64,000 nt of DNA, taken from NCBI GenBank assembly GCA_905221605.1, contig CAJNDS010000265.1, positions 1-64,000 on the forward strand. The letters run 5' to 3'. The notes beneath the pieces are model-generated. The model searched no databases and was not told the origin of the DNA. It saw only the letters and a program-made list of their open reading frames with translations. The translations under genes and the position numbers were made by a program. This DNA is from Symbiodinium natans. Its lineage: Eukaryota > Sar > Dinophyceae > Suessiales > Symbiodiniaceae. Of this stretch, positions 34,701 to 42,855 are shown piece after piece; positions within the stretch are counted from its first letter, which is position 1, and every line of letters starts with the position of its first letter.

Positions 34701-36438
34701 GGCCGGTGTCCTCGGTGAGGCCGTCGTCGATGGCTAAGAGGTACTCTCCCTTGCTGCCCTGAAGGGCTTCCGACCACGGCTCGTCCATAACAGAACACCT
34801 GTCCAGCTCGTAGTCGGTCTTCACCTTGAGGGCCTTCAAGACGGGGCGTCCCACCAAAAGGGGCATGTTGCCCTCGACAATGAAGCACTGTATCCTTCCT
34901 TTTGTTCCACCGACCCAGACGGGGAGGTGGATGCACCACGAAGCTTGGGCTCGATTGTCGCCACCAAAGAGAAAGGTCTTGTCAGTGCGGGAGAAGCGGA
35001 ACTCTTCGGCAGAAACACCCTGGGAGAGGAAGCCGTCGAGGAGCTTCATGAGGTATCCGTGGCCTGTCACCACAGATGAGGCGCCACCATCCTGGATGCC
35101 AACGCAGCGACCGAAAACATCGGCGGCCAGCTCGTGCACTTCAACGTCGGGCGTCGGGCCGGAGACCATCATAGCGTCGCTGGGCTTTGGTCTCTTTGTT
35201 GGGCTGCCGCCAGTGCTGGCGGCGACCTTGGTGGGGCATTGCGACGCCCAGTGTCCGGGCTGTCCACATCTCAGGCACTGAGTCGCGGCTGCCCGGGCAG
35301 GGGCCTTGGACTTCCCACTTGGAGATCCCTTGGCACTGTTGGATCCCTTCTTGGTTTTGCCTTTTTGCTTGCCCTTGCCCTTCCCAGAAGGCGGGGCAGT
35401 CGCGGTGACCGGCAACTGGGATTGGTGTCCCGGACCGTCAACCAGGGCCACGACTGGGTAATAGCCGCGAGAGGACCGCACCTCAGCGAGCTTGCGACGG
35501 GCATCCAAGTAGGTGGCGAAGGCTTCTTCCTCCTCCTCGTCGTAGTCCTCGGCCTCGTAGAAGGCGGTGTCAGGGCTGTAGTCGTGGTCCGTGGCTTCCT
35601 CGGCCCAGGTCTCTTCATCTTCCGGGGCGTCATCGTAGTCGACCTGGAATGCGGATTCATCGGCGTAGGGTTCGGCGCCATCGGGCTCGGCATACTCGAA
35701 GTCGTCATGGTAGTAGGCGGGGTAGGCTGTGCGGTGGTTCCAGCTTCGCTGAGAAGTGTAGCCCTTCCCCTTGCCAAAGCTCCGTTGGTCGTTGCCAGTG
35801 GTCCGCCATGACGAGGTGGCCTTGTAGTCTTGGCCGAACAGGAAGTACATAACTTCCTCCACCTTCGAGGTGGTAATCTTCTTGTCTTCCATCTGGCTCA
35901 GGATCAGCTGGCGTTGTTCTTGGGACAGGGAAGCTCGCCGCAGAAGCAGCCAGCCAGACACGGCATCTGGGAGCTTCACGTCATACTTCTCCAGCTCTCG
36001 CTCGGCCTCCCTGTGCTCCGAGCAGTACTGCATCAAAGTCTGGCCTGTAGTTCTTGACACACCGTAGAAGTAGCGTTCAAAGGCTTTGGGCATCTCCACA
36101 CGCGGGTCGTACTGGTAGATGCGGTCAAGCTGCTTCAGGACTTGCTCGAAGCCGTCGGGGGCGTCGGGGGCTGTCTCTGCAAGGTGTTCAACTTGCTTCC
36201 AAACATGCCCTGAGAACGAGGTTAACAAGTTGATGGTCGCCTCCTGACTTCGCTTGTTCAAAACCATCTTCTTGTAGTAGAGCATGACGCGCTTCCTGTA
36301 CTCCCGGTAGCTGGACGGCTGGCCATCAAAGACGGGGATGTAGTTGTCCTTCGTCACATCCGGCGCGCCACCAGAAGAGGCAGCGCCAGGGCTGCGGTCG
36401 GGAACCGGCTGCTTGCCAGATTGTCCCCTCGATGCCAT
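28765..36438 (-). CDS. Copia Gag-Pol polyprotein with methyltransferase-like domain and C-terminal extension
   Basis: 2557 residues in one frame, no stop or shift. Start: the ATG 44 bp inside the 5' LTR (MASRGQSGK). Order: Gag with acidic and Gly/Lys-rich parts, CCHC knuckle CLRCGQPGHWASQC at 388-401; aspartic-protease-like region with DGGAS at 450 (D-G-G instead of the usual D-T/S-G); SAM-methyltransferase-like domain about 680-875 (FSGSGG 692-697, PSC 744-746); integrase with HH-CC finger (H958, H962, C991, C994) and a D,D,E-type core to about 1168; RT with ADISTAFLQG (D1790) and LHVDDLLG (D1889, D1890); RNase H with D2046, E2100, D2145. After RNase H comes an unusual tail: a hydrophobic segment about 2290-2317, repeats built on IDIDVQTE about 2330-2423, and a Cys/His cluster about 2476-2512 (C-x-F-G-x-x-Y-H then C, C-x-x-C). 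Usual copia polyproteins are 1300-1500 residues. It presumably makes virus-like particles, copies RNA to DNA and integrates it. The role of the methyltransferase-like part and the tail is inference. Confidence 0.95.
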   Translation of the reverse strand: MASRGQSGKQPVPDRSPGAASSGGAPDVTKDNYIPVFDGQPSSYREYRKRVMLYYKKMVLNKRSQEATINLLTSFSGHVWKQVEHLAETAPDAPDGFEQVLKQLDRIYQYDPRVEMPKAFERYFYGVSRTTGQTLMQYCSEHREAERELEKYDVKLPDAVSGWLLLRRASLSQEQRQLILSQMEDKKITTSKVEEVMYFLFGQDYKATSSWRTTGNDQRSFGKGKGYTSQRSWNHRTAYPAYYHDDFEYAEPDGAEPYADESAFQVDYDDAPEDEETWAEEATDHDYSPDTAFYEAEDYDEEEEEAFATYLDARRKLAEVRSSRGYYPVVALVDGPGHQSQLPVTATAPPSGKGKGKQKGKTKKGSNSAKGSPSGKSKAPARAAATQCLRCGQPGHWASQCPTKVAASTGGSPTKRPKPSDAMMVSGPTPDVEVHELAADVFGRCVGIQDGGASSVVTGHGYLMKLLDGFLSQGVSAEEFRFSRTDKTFLFGGDNRAQASWCIHLPVWVGGTKGRIQCFIVEGNMPLLVGRPVLKALKVKTDYELDRCSVMDEPWSEALQGSKGEYLLAIDDGLTEDTGHIFDYVTDDKVEDFIQSIPLDTLQTYLEDSGRSGPEHALYTSDDLLGGETDPTDNDAGNSEDHLVPAHSQTVPAKLWKTLQAGVRRAVGHVYRVVDTAYRAVTKDKPLFWEVFSGSGGLAAAMAENGFEVQIFDEPEWNFDLPDHRKAFLEKLEAERPHVIWLAPSCTLWTPTQNLNCQTPLQQELLYLDRQAHHARHLKFVRRIFKRMCASSVIVVVHPASSAAWRTPAFHGMGRSVRVDQCMLGAQLPDESGVFYPIQKAIRLASNDDDLLAELSGYRCNKEHYHLTLLDNNASLGSRVAATADVCEIFARHLTEAYHRGTPMEHGFVGEIANTSSGEGTSDDAVMPDTDAPRPTGALAQLSCTSPAVAARLVARIHRNLGHPSNKDLRKILQDHGAGDVVLDTAAGYECPVCARLAPPPQVPKTNLRSTYKFNERLLADTVWLQVAGKPTPVLTMLDSATRYLAARVLNSETSSEFLRALQRGWIRTFGAPAALHVDSHRGWGSAEVRDFATEHNFEIVVSPGEAHERLAQLERRHQVLRKAVDVYMEEHNSNTMDGLVEALTFVVPALNQTLSVGGYSPAQWVLGYQPSLPGSLLDSQLNPSHLHPTEAFQKNMMARATAATAVIKADADLRLRRALLRQHRGEAPLLHVGQRCYYWREAAGPGPRVRWKGPATVVLVEQGHRALPTVYWLVHGTALIRAAPEHVRPDIESTTLAGSGRDLLTLVRDVQNRGTTTYTDLVRTNKKRALTDVAPDSDEEMFEPDADDPRFTPGPFPPGGAVGPTLSSTTSTGFPPASPIPTAETPDVPELSTVTPTSLAPTSPVVSPMLPENLPKVPSDLIDTDLEQYSPSASDRPANAADHDQEDNKPQEQQQQQVGGAIAAQAIHPSYAPQPGESFHERRARLDRQETIAYGPQLRRPESASTPYGPRPVTDQRPPTAAQAKESLVEQSFLVDVLPPDSADAPGLHENLPAGWFVEDGYLCLEPIHDVWEMKGNQLIRHHYVARDTLFHPEETGDCPIPTSMLTKTRHTCIGSHRHEDRWRSGTSTPAEPWTGRTIFKIQPRDRRGASEAFYTASAGQHTYAGTAAKRKKDAKSLTERTMSLSDRLAFMEAKRKELASFFTNNVWEFSTEDEAVPGRVLKAHFILKWSKHPDGSPRAKARLITQGFRDPDALAGNLESTSPTLSRLGRSCLLSLAANKSWGTFVADISTAFLQGQEHPAERTLWIRLPKDARDLLGISSEKTCMRLRKPMYGLIDAPRSWYLEAVRRLQTIGFVRHPLDGCLFCYYALDANGAQQLVCAIGLHVDDLLGVADQPHPAYEQIKADLKNQFAFRDFRENQNDFEFLGAKLSQLDEGGFRYDHQDYLHKVKPIPIEKNRQAAAEEPVTEKERTGLIGATQWAATQTSPHLQVMTSMLAGTVQKSTVNDLLAANKMLRFAKANNDAALEYTPLGDLNDLTFVAFSDAAFATRDDLASQGGYLILMVHKDVVESGVVGRYHVLDWRSFKLPRVARSTLAAESQAASEAADCLHYTVCFYKALLDPDLKFNSKDAFLWPNKPALVVDAKCLYDLLARDELQATSGSDKRTALETLTTKDKLKEIGATTRWISSERQYADGLTKNSAAQLLANRLRTHQVKLVADETYQAARKKTAQERAQSANQFALPRARAGQGAVGTAFFVTSVVANIVPTTAAELYPAVVQTAMRQHVPYTDVLLDVLASLTTVLCFFIGFLTLYCGPPERLVKVCRRCWSRSIQYRNGIDIDVQTESIQYHNGIDIDVQTETVQYHNAIDLDVQTETVQYRNAFDIDVQTDNAIDIDVQTETLQYLDGINVNIQTDHVANAHVHVQTDLQRARQGVTLEQAFAINRDLAHRLRALQDYVRRFQNYRARYHTLGDVYLCPFGEVYHHSFECANQRTDRVPVRRRPCNTCCNEVIEGIPGLPPIPAPLLAAVINVPEAPTARPTSAAASSTAALTPD

Positions 36439-36461
36439 GGCGAAGCACGTCTCCGGAGCCA

Positions 36462-36481
36462 GTTTAGGCTCCCGCTACCAA
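36462..36481 (-). promoter_or_regulatory. Candidate tRNA primer-binding site
   Basis: Immediately inside the 5' LTR the minus strand reads TTGGTAGCGGGAGC. The TGGTAGC start fits the 3' end of an initiator-methionine tRNA (…GCTACCA), the usual copia primer; the match beyond it is approximate. Confidence 0.65.
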
Positions 36482-36678
36482 ATTGAAGATCGGAGGGAGG
36501 CTTAAGGATCTTCGGTTGCAGGCTCACAAGGTCCTGCAGCGCAATGCGCGTTCAAGAGGCCTTTTGCTTGCCTCGAGAGTGCCATCCGGCTCTAGCTCAA
36601 GCAGGCCCATTCCCTTGAGGAGCGGGCAAAAGGAGAAAGCGTGAGTGCAGCTAGCAAGAATGCAGCGCGTTCTTCACA
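36482..36678 (-). repeat. Copia 5' LTR
   Basis: Same 197 bp as 28524-28720, by eye without mismatch. In minus orientation it lies upstream of the polyprotein and should hold the promoter. I see no obvious TATA box. Confidence 0.95.
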
Positions 36679-36683
36679 CGGGG

Positions 36684-37145
36684 TTTTAGTACACACCAGT
36701 GCGGGGGCATCCAGGCCCCAGGGAGCTGAGCGAAGGGCTGGCAGACGCACGGCGAAGCTCTAGGGTTTCGGGTTTAGGGTGGGTGAGAAGAATCTGGTAC
36801 AAGGCCTTTTTTTCTGATCCAGGCAAGCCCCGGGAAATGGCCCCGTCACGTCATGTGGCGGCCGGTAAGTTCATGCTTGGGGCAAGAGTAAGCTGCATTT
36901 CAAAGGGCATAGGTTGCTAATCCCCTCCCCCTAATCTTAAACGCCCCCCCTACCCCCCCCCAATATTAAATAGCCCCCCCCAGCACATACTCCAATATGT
37001 CGACCCCAAACAAAACAGAATCCCTTAAAGACATCCCCCAAAAGGGTACACCTATGTTCGCAAACCCCCACATGGCGTTCGGGTAAGGATCTACATTCAA
37101 TCAGCTCCGCAGGCTCAAGCCAGGATCCGGCCGTTCAAATGAATA
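36684..37145. other. Unassigned spacer
   Basis: Includes C-rich runs (36940-36980). A 73-codon frame at 36699-36920 has no recognisable domain. Confidence 0.4.
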
Positions 37146-37352
37146 TGGGTTTAGGGTTTAGGGTTTAGGGTTGAGGGTTGAGGGTGGAGGGTGGAGGGTG
37201 GAGGGTCGAGGGTCGAGGGTCGAGGGTCGAGGGTCGAGGGTCGAGGGTCGAGGGTCGAGGGTCGAGGGTCGAGGGTCTAGGGTCTAGGGTCTAGGGTTTA
37301 GGGTCTAGGGTTTAGGGTTTAGGGTCTAGGGTTCAGGGTTTAGGGTTCAGCA
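37146..37352 (-). repeat. Telomere-variant heptamer array (GGGTTTA to GGGTCGA)
   Basis: Heptamers in ordered blocks: TTTAGGG, TTGAGGG, TGGAGGG, about ten TCGAGGG, then TCTAGGG, returning to TTTAGGG. Each variant is locally amplified. Confidence 0.95.
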
Positions 37353-37443
37353 CTCCGGGTCGAGCAGCTTTATGGTTAAGCTTTATTTACGGCTCGGATA
37401 TAACACCCACCCACCCAGAGAATCCCACTACATTGAGAAAGCC

Positions 37444-37618
37444 AAAAACGGCCAAATTCTGAAAATAAAGCGGCCAAATTCTGAAATTCAATTAGCCTTT
37501 GGCCTGATTTTGGCTCATTCTGAAAATAAAGCGGCCAAATTCTGAAAATAAAGCGGCCAAATTCTGAAAATAAAGCGGCCAAATTCTGAAAATAAAGCGG
37601 CCAAATTTTGAAAATACA
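37444..37618 (+). repeat. 22-bp tandem repeat
   Basis: Unit GGCCAAATTCTGAAAATAAA+GC, about seven copies, one interrupted by 'ttcaattagcctttggcctg'. The minus-strand ORF over it is an artefact. Confidence 0.9.
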
Positions 37619-37644
37619 ATTAAGGTTTAAATATATATGGTAGA

Positions 37645-37715
37645 GAGGGTTTAGGGTTTAGGGTTTAGGGTTGAGGGTTGAGGGTTGAGGGTTTAGGGTT
37701 TCGGGTTTAGGGTGT
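37645..37715 (-). repeat. Telomere-like TTTAGGG/TTGAGGG tract
   Basis: About ten heptamers with TTGAGGG and TTTCGGG variants. Confidence 0.9.
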
Positions 37716-37888
37716 CTCAGCAACAAGGCAAGAATCAGGCCTGCCAGACATTTGACTGAACAGTTTAGCGATGTACAAGTACCTGTACTTTGCCTCTCAT
37801 GTCTCTCATGGTGCCAGGCCAGCAGAAAACAGGTCCGTTTCCACGCACATGCGTCTCGTGAAGACGTCTACGCTAGGGCTCGCGCGAC

Positions 37889-37917
37889 CACTAAGATAAC
37901 TTAGCAACTTAGCAACA
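37889..37917 (+). repeat. Left AACTTAGC-rich inverted repeat
   Basis: 'ctaagataacttagcaactt' is matched in inverted orientation at 50128-50163 (12 of 13 at CTAA[GC]ATAACTTA, then AACTTAGC repeats). Confidence 0.5.
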
Positions 37918-38099
37918 TGGGTTTAACATGGGTTTAACATGGGTGTAACTTCTAAGTTTTTGTGTGGTTAGTTAAGCGTCTTAGCCTTAAGCTAGGCAAC
38001 CCTAAGTATAGTTAGCTTTTGGCTAAGTTCAACATGCTGTGTTCATGCAACAACTTAAAAAAACTTAACTTTTACTTAACTTGAACTTAACTTTTTGAT

Positions 38100-38977
38100 C
38101 GATTTCGGGAGCTCAAATTTCGTGCAAAGGCATGTCTGCCCCATGTCATTTTTTCATCCATGCTTTTGTATGTTTTTATAGATTTTGTCCGTTTTCATAC
38201 ATCTCGGACTGCTTTGGAAGCTGGCGGATGTCTTAAATTAGTTTGTGCAAGCACGATGCGTGTTTTCTCGGGTTTTCCGATCTTGCCTCATTATGTCGTA
38301 GGGTTCAATGTTAACACGGTCACGAACATACATCTGGTCTTTGCTGCAGACTTTATTCTTGAGACTCTGGGTTGTAAGGCTCACGTGACAGAAGTCGTAT
38401 ACATCACACACTGAGCGCTTTGCGCTGCCATGAGATTGTGAAGTGCAAATTGCAAATTCCGTTACGTAGAGTTCTATGTGCGACAAACATGTACTTGTAT
38501 ACGCGTCGCAAATGTTATCCGCACGTGACGGTTTGCTTTCGTCTCTTAAAAGCGATGGCAGCTTGCCGGCGGATTTTCGTAGCTGCAGGTGAAGTCTAGG
38601 AACACCTGGCCCAACTCTTGCGTGGTGCGCTACCCGAGACTCTATTCCTCAGCCCCAAGCCCTTAAACCTGAAACCCCTATAAACCATTATGTGCAGCCC
38701 TAAACCCTGCACCCTCCCCTACAGTAAAGTCATGCCGAGCGCTTCGCGCTGCTGTATCGAGCGCAGTGCGCTTCTGCCGTCAAACAGAAAATGTCCAAAT
38801 TGTTAATGTGTCAACACGGTTGAGCGCTACGCGCTTCTGCCAGTACCGAATTCTTATATCCTGCAAGCGCGCCGTCAAGCGTGTTGTTGGCAGAGCTTAG
38901 CCTAACAGCAGCAAGTTACATGGCAGCATTGTTTCAACATGCCAAGCAAGAGCGACGGTCACATGTGAAACTCCTTC
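38100..38977. other. Left non-coding part of the cluster with hairpin motifs
   Basis: No convincing gene. Holds four GAGCGC-x-GCGCT copies at 38413, 38737, 38759 and 38822 and short CCCTAAA-like words near 38665 and 38701. Confidence 0.6.
38737..38839. repeat. GAGCGC-N3-GCGCT palindrome cluster 1
   Basis: Three copies: 38737-38750 (loop TTC), 38759-38776 (loop AGT, then TCTG) and 38822-38839 (loop TAC, then TCTG). The loop differs while the arms are conserved. Confidence 0.9.
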
Positions 38978-39487
38978 ATGAAGCCCTTTAAGCCTACACA
39001 CGTGTGCCTCGCATTCGAGATGGCTTTGGCTCGTTTTCTTCTTCTTTATGGGTCGGCCACCTTCGAGGAAAAATTGGCGGAAGAAATGGAGCGCCTGGAG
39101 TCAGAGAAGCGGACGTGGAACAGCGACATTGGCCTCCAGGCGGCTGCCAAGTCGAAGCAGCAGAAAGTGGGGGGCTCTTCTCCAGCGATGCAGCAAGCAG
39201 CATGCACAACTGCGCCGCTGCGCACGACCGCCGTGCCAGCTACGACCGGGGCCTTGGAAGCTACAGCTTCACCGGCGATGCCAAGCTCCTGCTCGCAAGG
39301 CGCCGGCGCCGCAGCAGACGCTGGCGCTCAGTCCACTCCGCCTTCTTCCCTACCTCCAGACGCTGGCAAGCGTGAGCGTGGCGAGCGCGGTGGGAAGAGG
39401 AAGTCATGGTACTGCAAGTGGTTCTATGATCCGACGCGAGGGAAAAGAATCTGTCCGCACACGCGCATAGTGCTTCGGCTAGCATGA
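38978..39487 (+). CDS. Hypothetical protein A (coiled N-terminus, Ala/Pro-rich)
   Basis: 169 residues from the first ATG. A helical, charged stretch (EEKLAEEMERLESEKRTW, about 30-48) is followed by KSKQQKVGGSSP and an Ala/Pro/Thr-rich linker, then a basic tail. Its middle resembles the gene at 39792-40352 (shared KQQK…SP, then TGALE-x-TAS, then MPSS/LPSS, then PPDAG), so the two are likely paralogues from local duplication. No domain recognised. It lies first in a plus-strand series sharing the hairpin motif. Confidence 0.55.
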   Translation: MKPFKPTHVCLAFEMALARFLLLYGSATFEEKLAEEMERLESEKRTWNSDIGLQAAAKSKQQKVGGSSPAMQQAACTTAPLRTTAVPATTGALEATASPAMPSSCSQGAGAAADAGAQSTPPSSLPPDAGKRERGERGGKRKSWYCKWFYDPTRGKRICPHTRIVLRLA

Positions 39488-39791
39488 CTGCTTTAACGGA
39501 GTCAGGCGAATCCAAAGGGGGCTACTGTTACGGTCTGGGTTTTGGGCTTCAGGTTCAAGGAGACTGAGAGTATGCCTGCATGTGGCCTGTTTTGCTGTTG
39601 AAGCCTTCAGGCAATGTTTTTGTTGGTGTCTCGTTGAGCGCAGGGCGCTGCTGCACTGCATGTGTAGGAGGAAACATGTAAACAATGCAACACAAGAGCG
39701 CACGGCGCTGCTGGAGTTGTGCGTGTACTGTCGAGCCGGTTGCGTTTCAGTGCGCGGTGAAACATGCGCAGCTGCTCTTGGTTCGAAGCCA

Positions 39792-40352
39792 ATGTGGACA
39801 GCTAGAGATTGGGCAGCGTGGGACAGTCGCTGGAGCGAGGAGGAATGGGAACAGTGGCTGCAAGCACGTCGTCGTGAAGAAGAGTCCGCTTCTTCGCCTG
39901 CTGGTGTGTCCGCTGCCGCCAACGAGTCGCAGAAGCGGCCTGGCAGCGACCTTGGCCAAGCCGCGCCCCAGTTCAAGCAGCAAAAAACGGGGGCGCCTTC
40001 TCCTGTGGCCTCGCCGGCAGCGCCTGGGCAGACTACCTCTGCGCCAGCTGTTGCGGCAAAGACTGGGGCCTTGGAACCTACAGCGTCGACTCCGCTGCCA
40101 AGCTCCGGGGCAACACTAGCTGGCGGCGCTGCGGCTGCAGGTCACGCTCAGCTCTTGCCACCTCCGCCACCTCCTGCAGTGCCTCCAGACGCTGGTGCTG
40201 GAGATGCTGGCAGAGGCGACATCGTGGTGAGGGCAGAGGAGGTGGAACAGTTGCGCCATTTCCTGCACGAGACACGGGCAGCTCTTCGCGCGGTTGTTCG
40301 CTTTGCAACAGCAGCTGACCATGCGCTGCACGACATGGTGCGTGGTGTGTGA
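39792..40352 (+). CDS. Hypothetical protein B, paralogue of A
   Basis: About 186 residues if started at MWTARDW (39792). An upstream ATG at 39582 in the same frame would force translation through two hairpin motifs (39636 and 39696), which elsewhere are mostly intergenic, so I prefer 39792. It has an acidic Trp-rich start, FKQQKTGAPSP, a proline run near 40160, and a C-terminal helix (EEVEQLRHFLHETRAALRAV). Function unknown. Confidence 0.55.
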   Translation: MWTARDWAAWDSRWSEEEWEQWLQARRREEESASSPAGVSAAANESQKRPGSDLGQAAPQFKQQKTGAPSPVASPAAPGQTTSAPAVAAKTGALEPTASTPLPSSGATLAGGAAAAGHAQLLPPPPPPAVPPDAGAGDAGRGDIVVRAEEVEQLRHFLHETRAALRAVVRFATAADHALHDMVRGV

Positions 40353-40526
40353 GGAAAAGAAGCGAGCAAAGGTTCCAGGTATTTATATGTGTAAGTACAG
40401 AAGACACATTTTTTGGCCAGTCGCGAAGCACCAAGGCTCCCGGTTGTCTTGCAGGTTGTTTTCTCATATAGTGTTTCACGACCTATGCACTGTTCTTTCT
40501 CCTCTCCATCATGCTCTTCTATGTGT

Positions 40527-40597
40527 GAGCGCTTGCGCTTCTGTGACTCGTGTGAGCGCTCGCGCTTCTGTTATATGTCTGAGCGCTTGCGCTTCTG
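40527..40597. repeat. GAGCGC-GCGCTTCTG palindrome cluster 2
   Basis: Three copies in 71 bp at 40527, 40554 and 40581, all with the TCTG tail and spacing of exactly 27 bp, in the gap between two genes. Confidence 0.95.
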
Positions 40598-40693
40598 TCA
40601 TACTCACATCGTGCGTCTCGAGCCCGTGGTTCACTTATGGGACGCACGTTGGCTTCCAAGCCTGGGGGACTTAGTTAGTCTGACGCTCGCGGC

Positions 40694-41728
40694 ATGGCGG
40701 CCGCTCACCTCCAGGCGGTGCTGGGTTACCTGGAAGCCTTCAGCAGGGCGGCCTCGCCGGAGAATGCTCTGGCGGAATGTGAGAGGCAGGTCGACCTCCT
40801 TCAGGCTAGCCTCACAGAGACTGAGTTTGACTGCTCCTCTGCTTCCGAGGTTTTGGTCCTGCTAGACTCGGCAGCCGCAAAACTGTGCTTGTCAGAGCAG
40901 CAAAGGCGTCAGCTTGCGCAGGCGCTGCCCACAGCCACAGAAGGGAAACCGAGCAAGCCTTCCACTAAGCGGAAGCGTCGAGACCAGCAGGACTTCTCCT
41001 ACGCCTTCCGGTACTTGACGAGAAGTGTCTGGCAGCAGCTACAGGACCCCGGCCTGCGCGACTTCAAAAAGCTGGACGTGCTGTCCAGCTACTTGGCCAG
41101 CTTGGGGCTCCGCTGTCCGTCCGAGTTCACAGCCCAAGTGGTGACCTGGTACTTCTTGCTGTACGGCTCGGACCACGTGCCCATGAACGACGCGTTGGCC
41201 GTGCACAAGCAGTACCTCTCAGTCAAGAACGCTCTGCAAAAGCACGCGCGTTTGTGTCCAAAGCTCCCCGACCTGCCGTACGTGGTGGCTCTCCCAAGCA
41301 ACGTGGGCGACCTTGACCATGCTTGGCGTGACCGTGTCTTCGCGCAAGAAGCTCCCGCGGCGGCTCCCTTTGACGACGAGGAGTTCAGGCTCAACGCAGT
41401 CGGCGTGCCGGCTCGCATGAGCAACAAGTGGGTGCGGCTGCAGCTACAAACCCTGAAGATGCGTACGGGCAAGACTCCGGTTGGCCCTTGTGTCCGCAGC
41501 AGTAGCGAGATGAAGTTTGCACTGCCTCGCTGCCCCTCGACAATGGACTGCGACTCAGACGAAAGCCCACTGTTCTTGAAGGAGCGCCGCAGGCAACCGC
41601 CGGCAGCCCTGCTGCCCCCGCCTCCGCTGCAGCCCAGCCAGCACGCGCAGCTTCAGGTGCCGGAGATCCTAAACCTGTATAAGCCCTCGAGAGCCCCCTT
41701 TAGGTCCCGCTATACCTTGAACTCCTGA
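40694..41728 (+). CDS. Hypothetical protein C (dinoflagellate-type repeated family)
   Basis: 344 residues. An N-terminal helical part, a nuclear-localisation-like KPSTKRKRRD (about 93-102), then a conserved-looking core: FRYLTRSVWQQL, YLASLGLRCPSEFT, LPDLPYVVALPSNVGDL, and a basic region with GVPARMSNKW. A long Pro-rich tail follows. From memory, the 'LGLR.PSE.T' core occurs in many unannotated dinoflagellate proteins, which suggests it travels with a repeated element. No catalytic motif seen, and DNA binding is only a guess from the basic stretches. Confidence 0.75.
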   Translation: MAAAHLQAVLGYLEAFSRAASPENALAECERQVDLLQASLTETEFDCSSASEVLVLLDSAAAKLCLSEQQRRQLAQALPTATEGKPSKPSTKRKRRDQQDFSYAFRYLTRSVWQQLQDPGLRDFKKLDVLSSYLASLGLRCPSEFTAQVVTWYFLLYGSDHVPMNDALAVHKQYLSVKNALQKHARLCPKLPDLPYVVALPSNVGDLDHAWRDRVFAQEAPAAAPFDDEEFRLNAVGVPARMSNKWVRLQLQTLKMRTGKTPVGPCVRSSSEMKFALPRCPSTMDCDSDESPLFLKERRRQPPAALLPPPPLQPSQHAQLQVPEILNLYKPSRAPFRSRYTLNS

Positions 41729-41763
41729 AGCCATGCTGCTGTGAGGCGTCTCGAGCAGAGGCG

Positions 41764-42539
41764 ATGACTGGGCAGCCGGCTGCGACTCCTGCCGCATCTG
41801 GAGTTCCTCCGCTCAGTGTTGCTGAAGACAGCAAAGCTACTTCTTCACCATCTGCAGGGCTGCTTCAGGTGTGCTCCTCTGAGAAACAGTCGCTGGCGCT
41901 GCCGGCCACGCCTCTGCAAGTCTCGGACAGGCCCTGCCAGCCTGCCATGCTCGAGGTTGCTCGTGGGCCAGAGACTGCGCCCGTGCTCTCTGGAGCCGCG
42001 CCAGCTACTGGTAGTTTGGCGCCTGATGCTGCACCTCAGCCGGGTTCTTCTGCGAGTGTGCATGGCGGACCTGCAGCAGTCCTTCAGCAAAAGGGCGGCG
42101 AGGCATCTGGCCGAAGCTCGGTCTTGAATGCGGCGCTGGAGCTACAGGTAGCCATGGGCTCGAAACTGCCAAAAAGCTGGCGGCGCATGCGCTGGAGGAG
42201 CCAAAGAAGAGTACGCCACCCACTAAAGGCCAAAGCCCGAAGAAGAAGAAAAACAACAAGACGAAGAAGGAGAGCAGCGCCACGGGCAAGAAGTCTGGAA
42301 AGAACCCGACCTCGAAGCCCGACCCTCGTGCAGAGGCAAAGAACAAGGGCAAGTCCAAGAAGAAGACCGTGGAAGAGCGGCAGCACTTCAAGCCAGGTTC
42401 GGCGGCGGAGCGCGCGTATCGCAAGGCGTGCGGCGTCCCGTCGAGTCTCCTGCAGAAGTACAAGAAAGGCTGCAGCAAATGCAGGAAGCGGCCGGGCTGC
42501 ACTCGTAGCTGCTGGCTTTTGCGACACTACCAGGTCTGA
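41764..42539 (+). CDS. Hypothetical protein D with Lys-rich, Cys-rich C-terminus (two frames)
   Basis: It starts 35 bp after gene C. The first frame (41764-about 42150) is Ala/Pro/Ser-rich. A second frame, open from about 42100 to the stop at 42539, encodes a Lys-rich segment (SPKKKKNNKTKKES) and then CGVPSSLLQKYKKGC, SKCRKRPGCTRSCW. The C-x2-C-x5-C-x3-C cluster looks like a metal-binding end, and it is the biologically plausible frame. A frame change must occur near 42100-42160, either an intron (a CAG|GT lies at 42145-42149) or a frameshift. The first frame alone runs on to 42558 as low-complexity Arg-rich sequence that I consider out of frame. Confidence 0.55.
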
Positions 42540-42855
42540 TACCTGTGCACCGTTTTAGCGCATGGAGTTTTCATAGAAGCTCCCTCTGCTGCAGAATTCT
42601 CAGCGTCGTCGCATGTTCATATGCCTCACTGCAAGAGCGCGCGCTGGAGGTTGCACAGCGCGAGGTCGAAAAGGCGCAGTGTTCCCTGACCTCCTGCGCT
42701 TCAGACTCATTGCATAGGTTTATATGGCATTGTAGACCGTGTGCTTGCCTGAGCGCAGGGCGCTATATAGACCGATGCGTGCAGAGGAGCGTGTCGTGTA
42801 TAGCATCTCTTCTCGAGCTGCCGGTTCCTAGACTTGCAGCTGCTGTGCGAGTGAG

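Larger units (their letters stand above)
28519..36683 (-). mobile_element. Ty1/copia LTR retrotransposon, apparently complete
   Basis: The element is bounded by 197-bp direct repeats and a 5-bp CGGGG duplication (28519-28523 and 36679-36683). It has a primer-binding-like site beside the right LTR and a single full-length polyprotein between. Domain order (integrase before RT) defines Ty1/copia. Identical LTRs and an unbroken 7.7-kb frame suggest very recent insertion. The flanking DNA ('ttactaacagtccttta' and 'ttttagtacacacc') is otherwise non-coding. Confidence 0.93.

Noticed and set aside
28829-35811. ORFs antisense or out of frame to the copia polyprotein (for example 29083-29784, 30199-30783, 35134-35811)
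   Set aside because: Shadow frames of a GC-rich coding sequence; none shows domains.
37884-37920. Perfect CACTA terminus
   Set aside because: The left edge does read CACTAAG, but the right edge does not mirror CACTA, so assignment to the CACTA superfamily is not supported.
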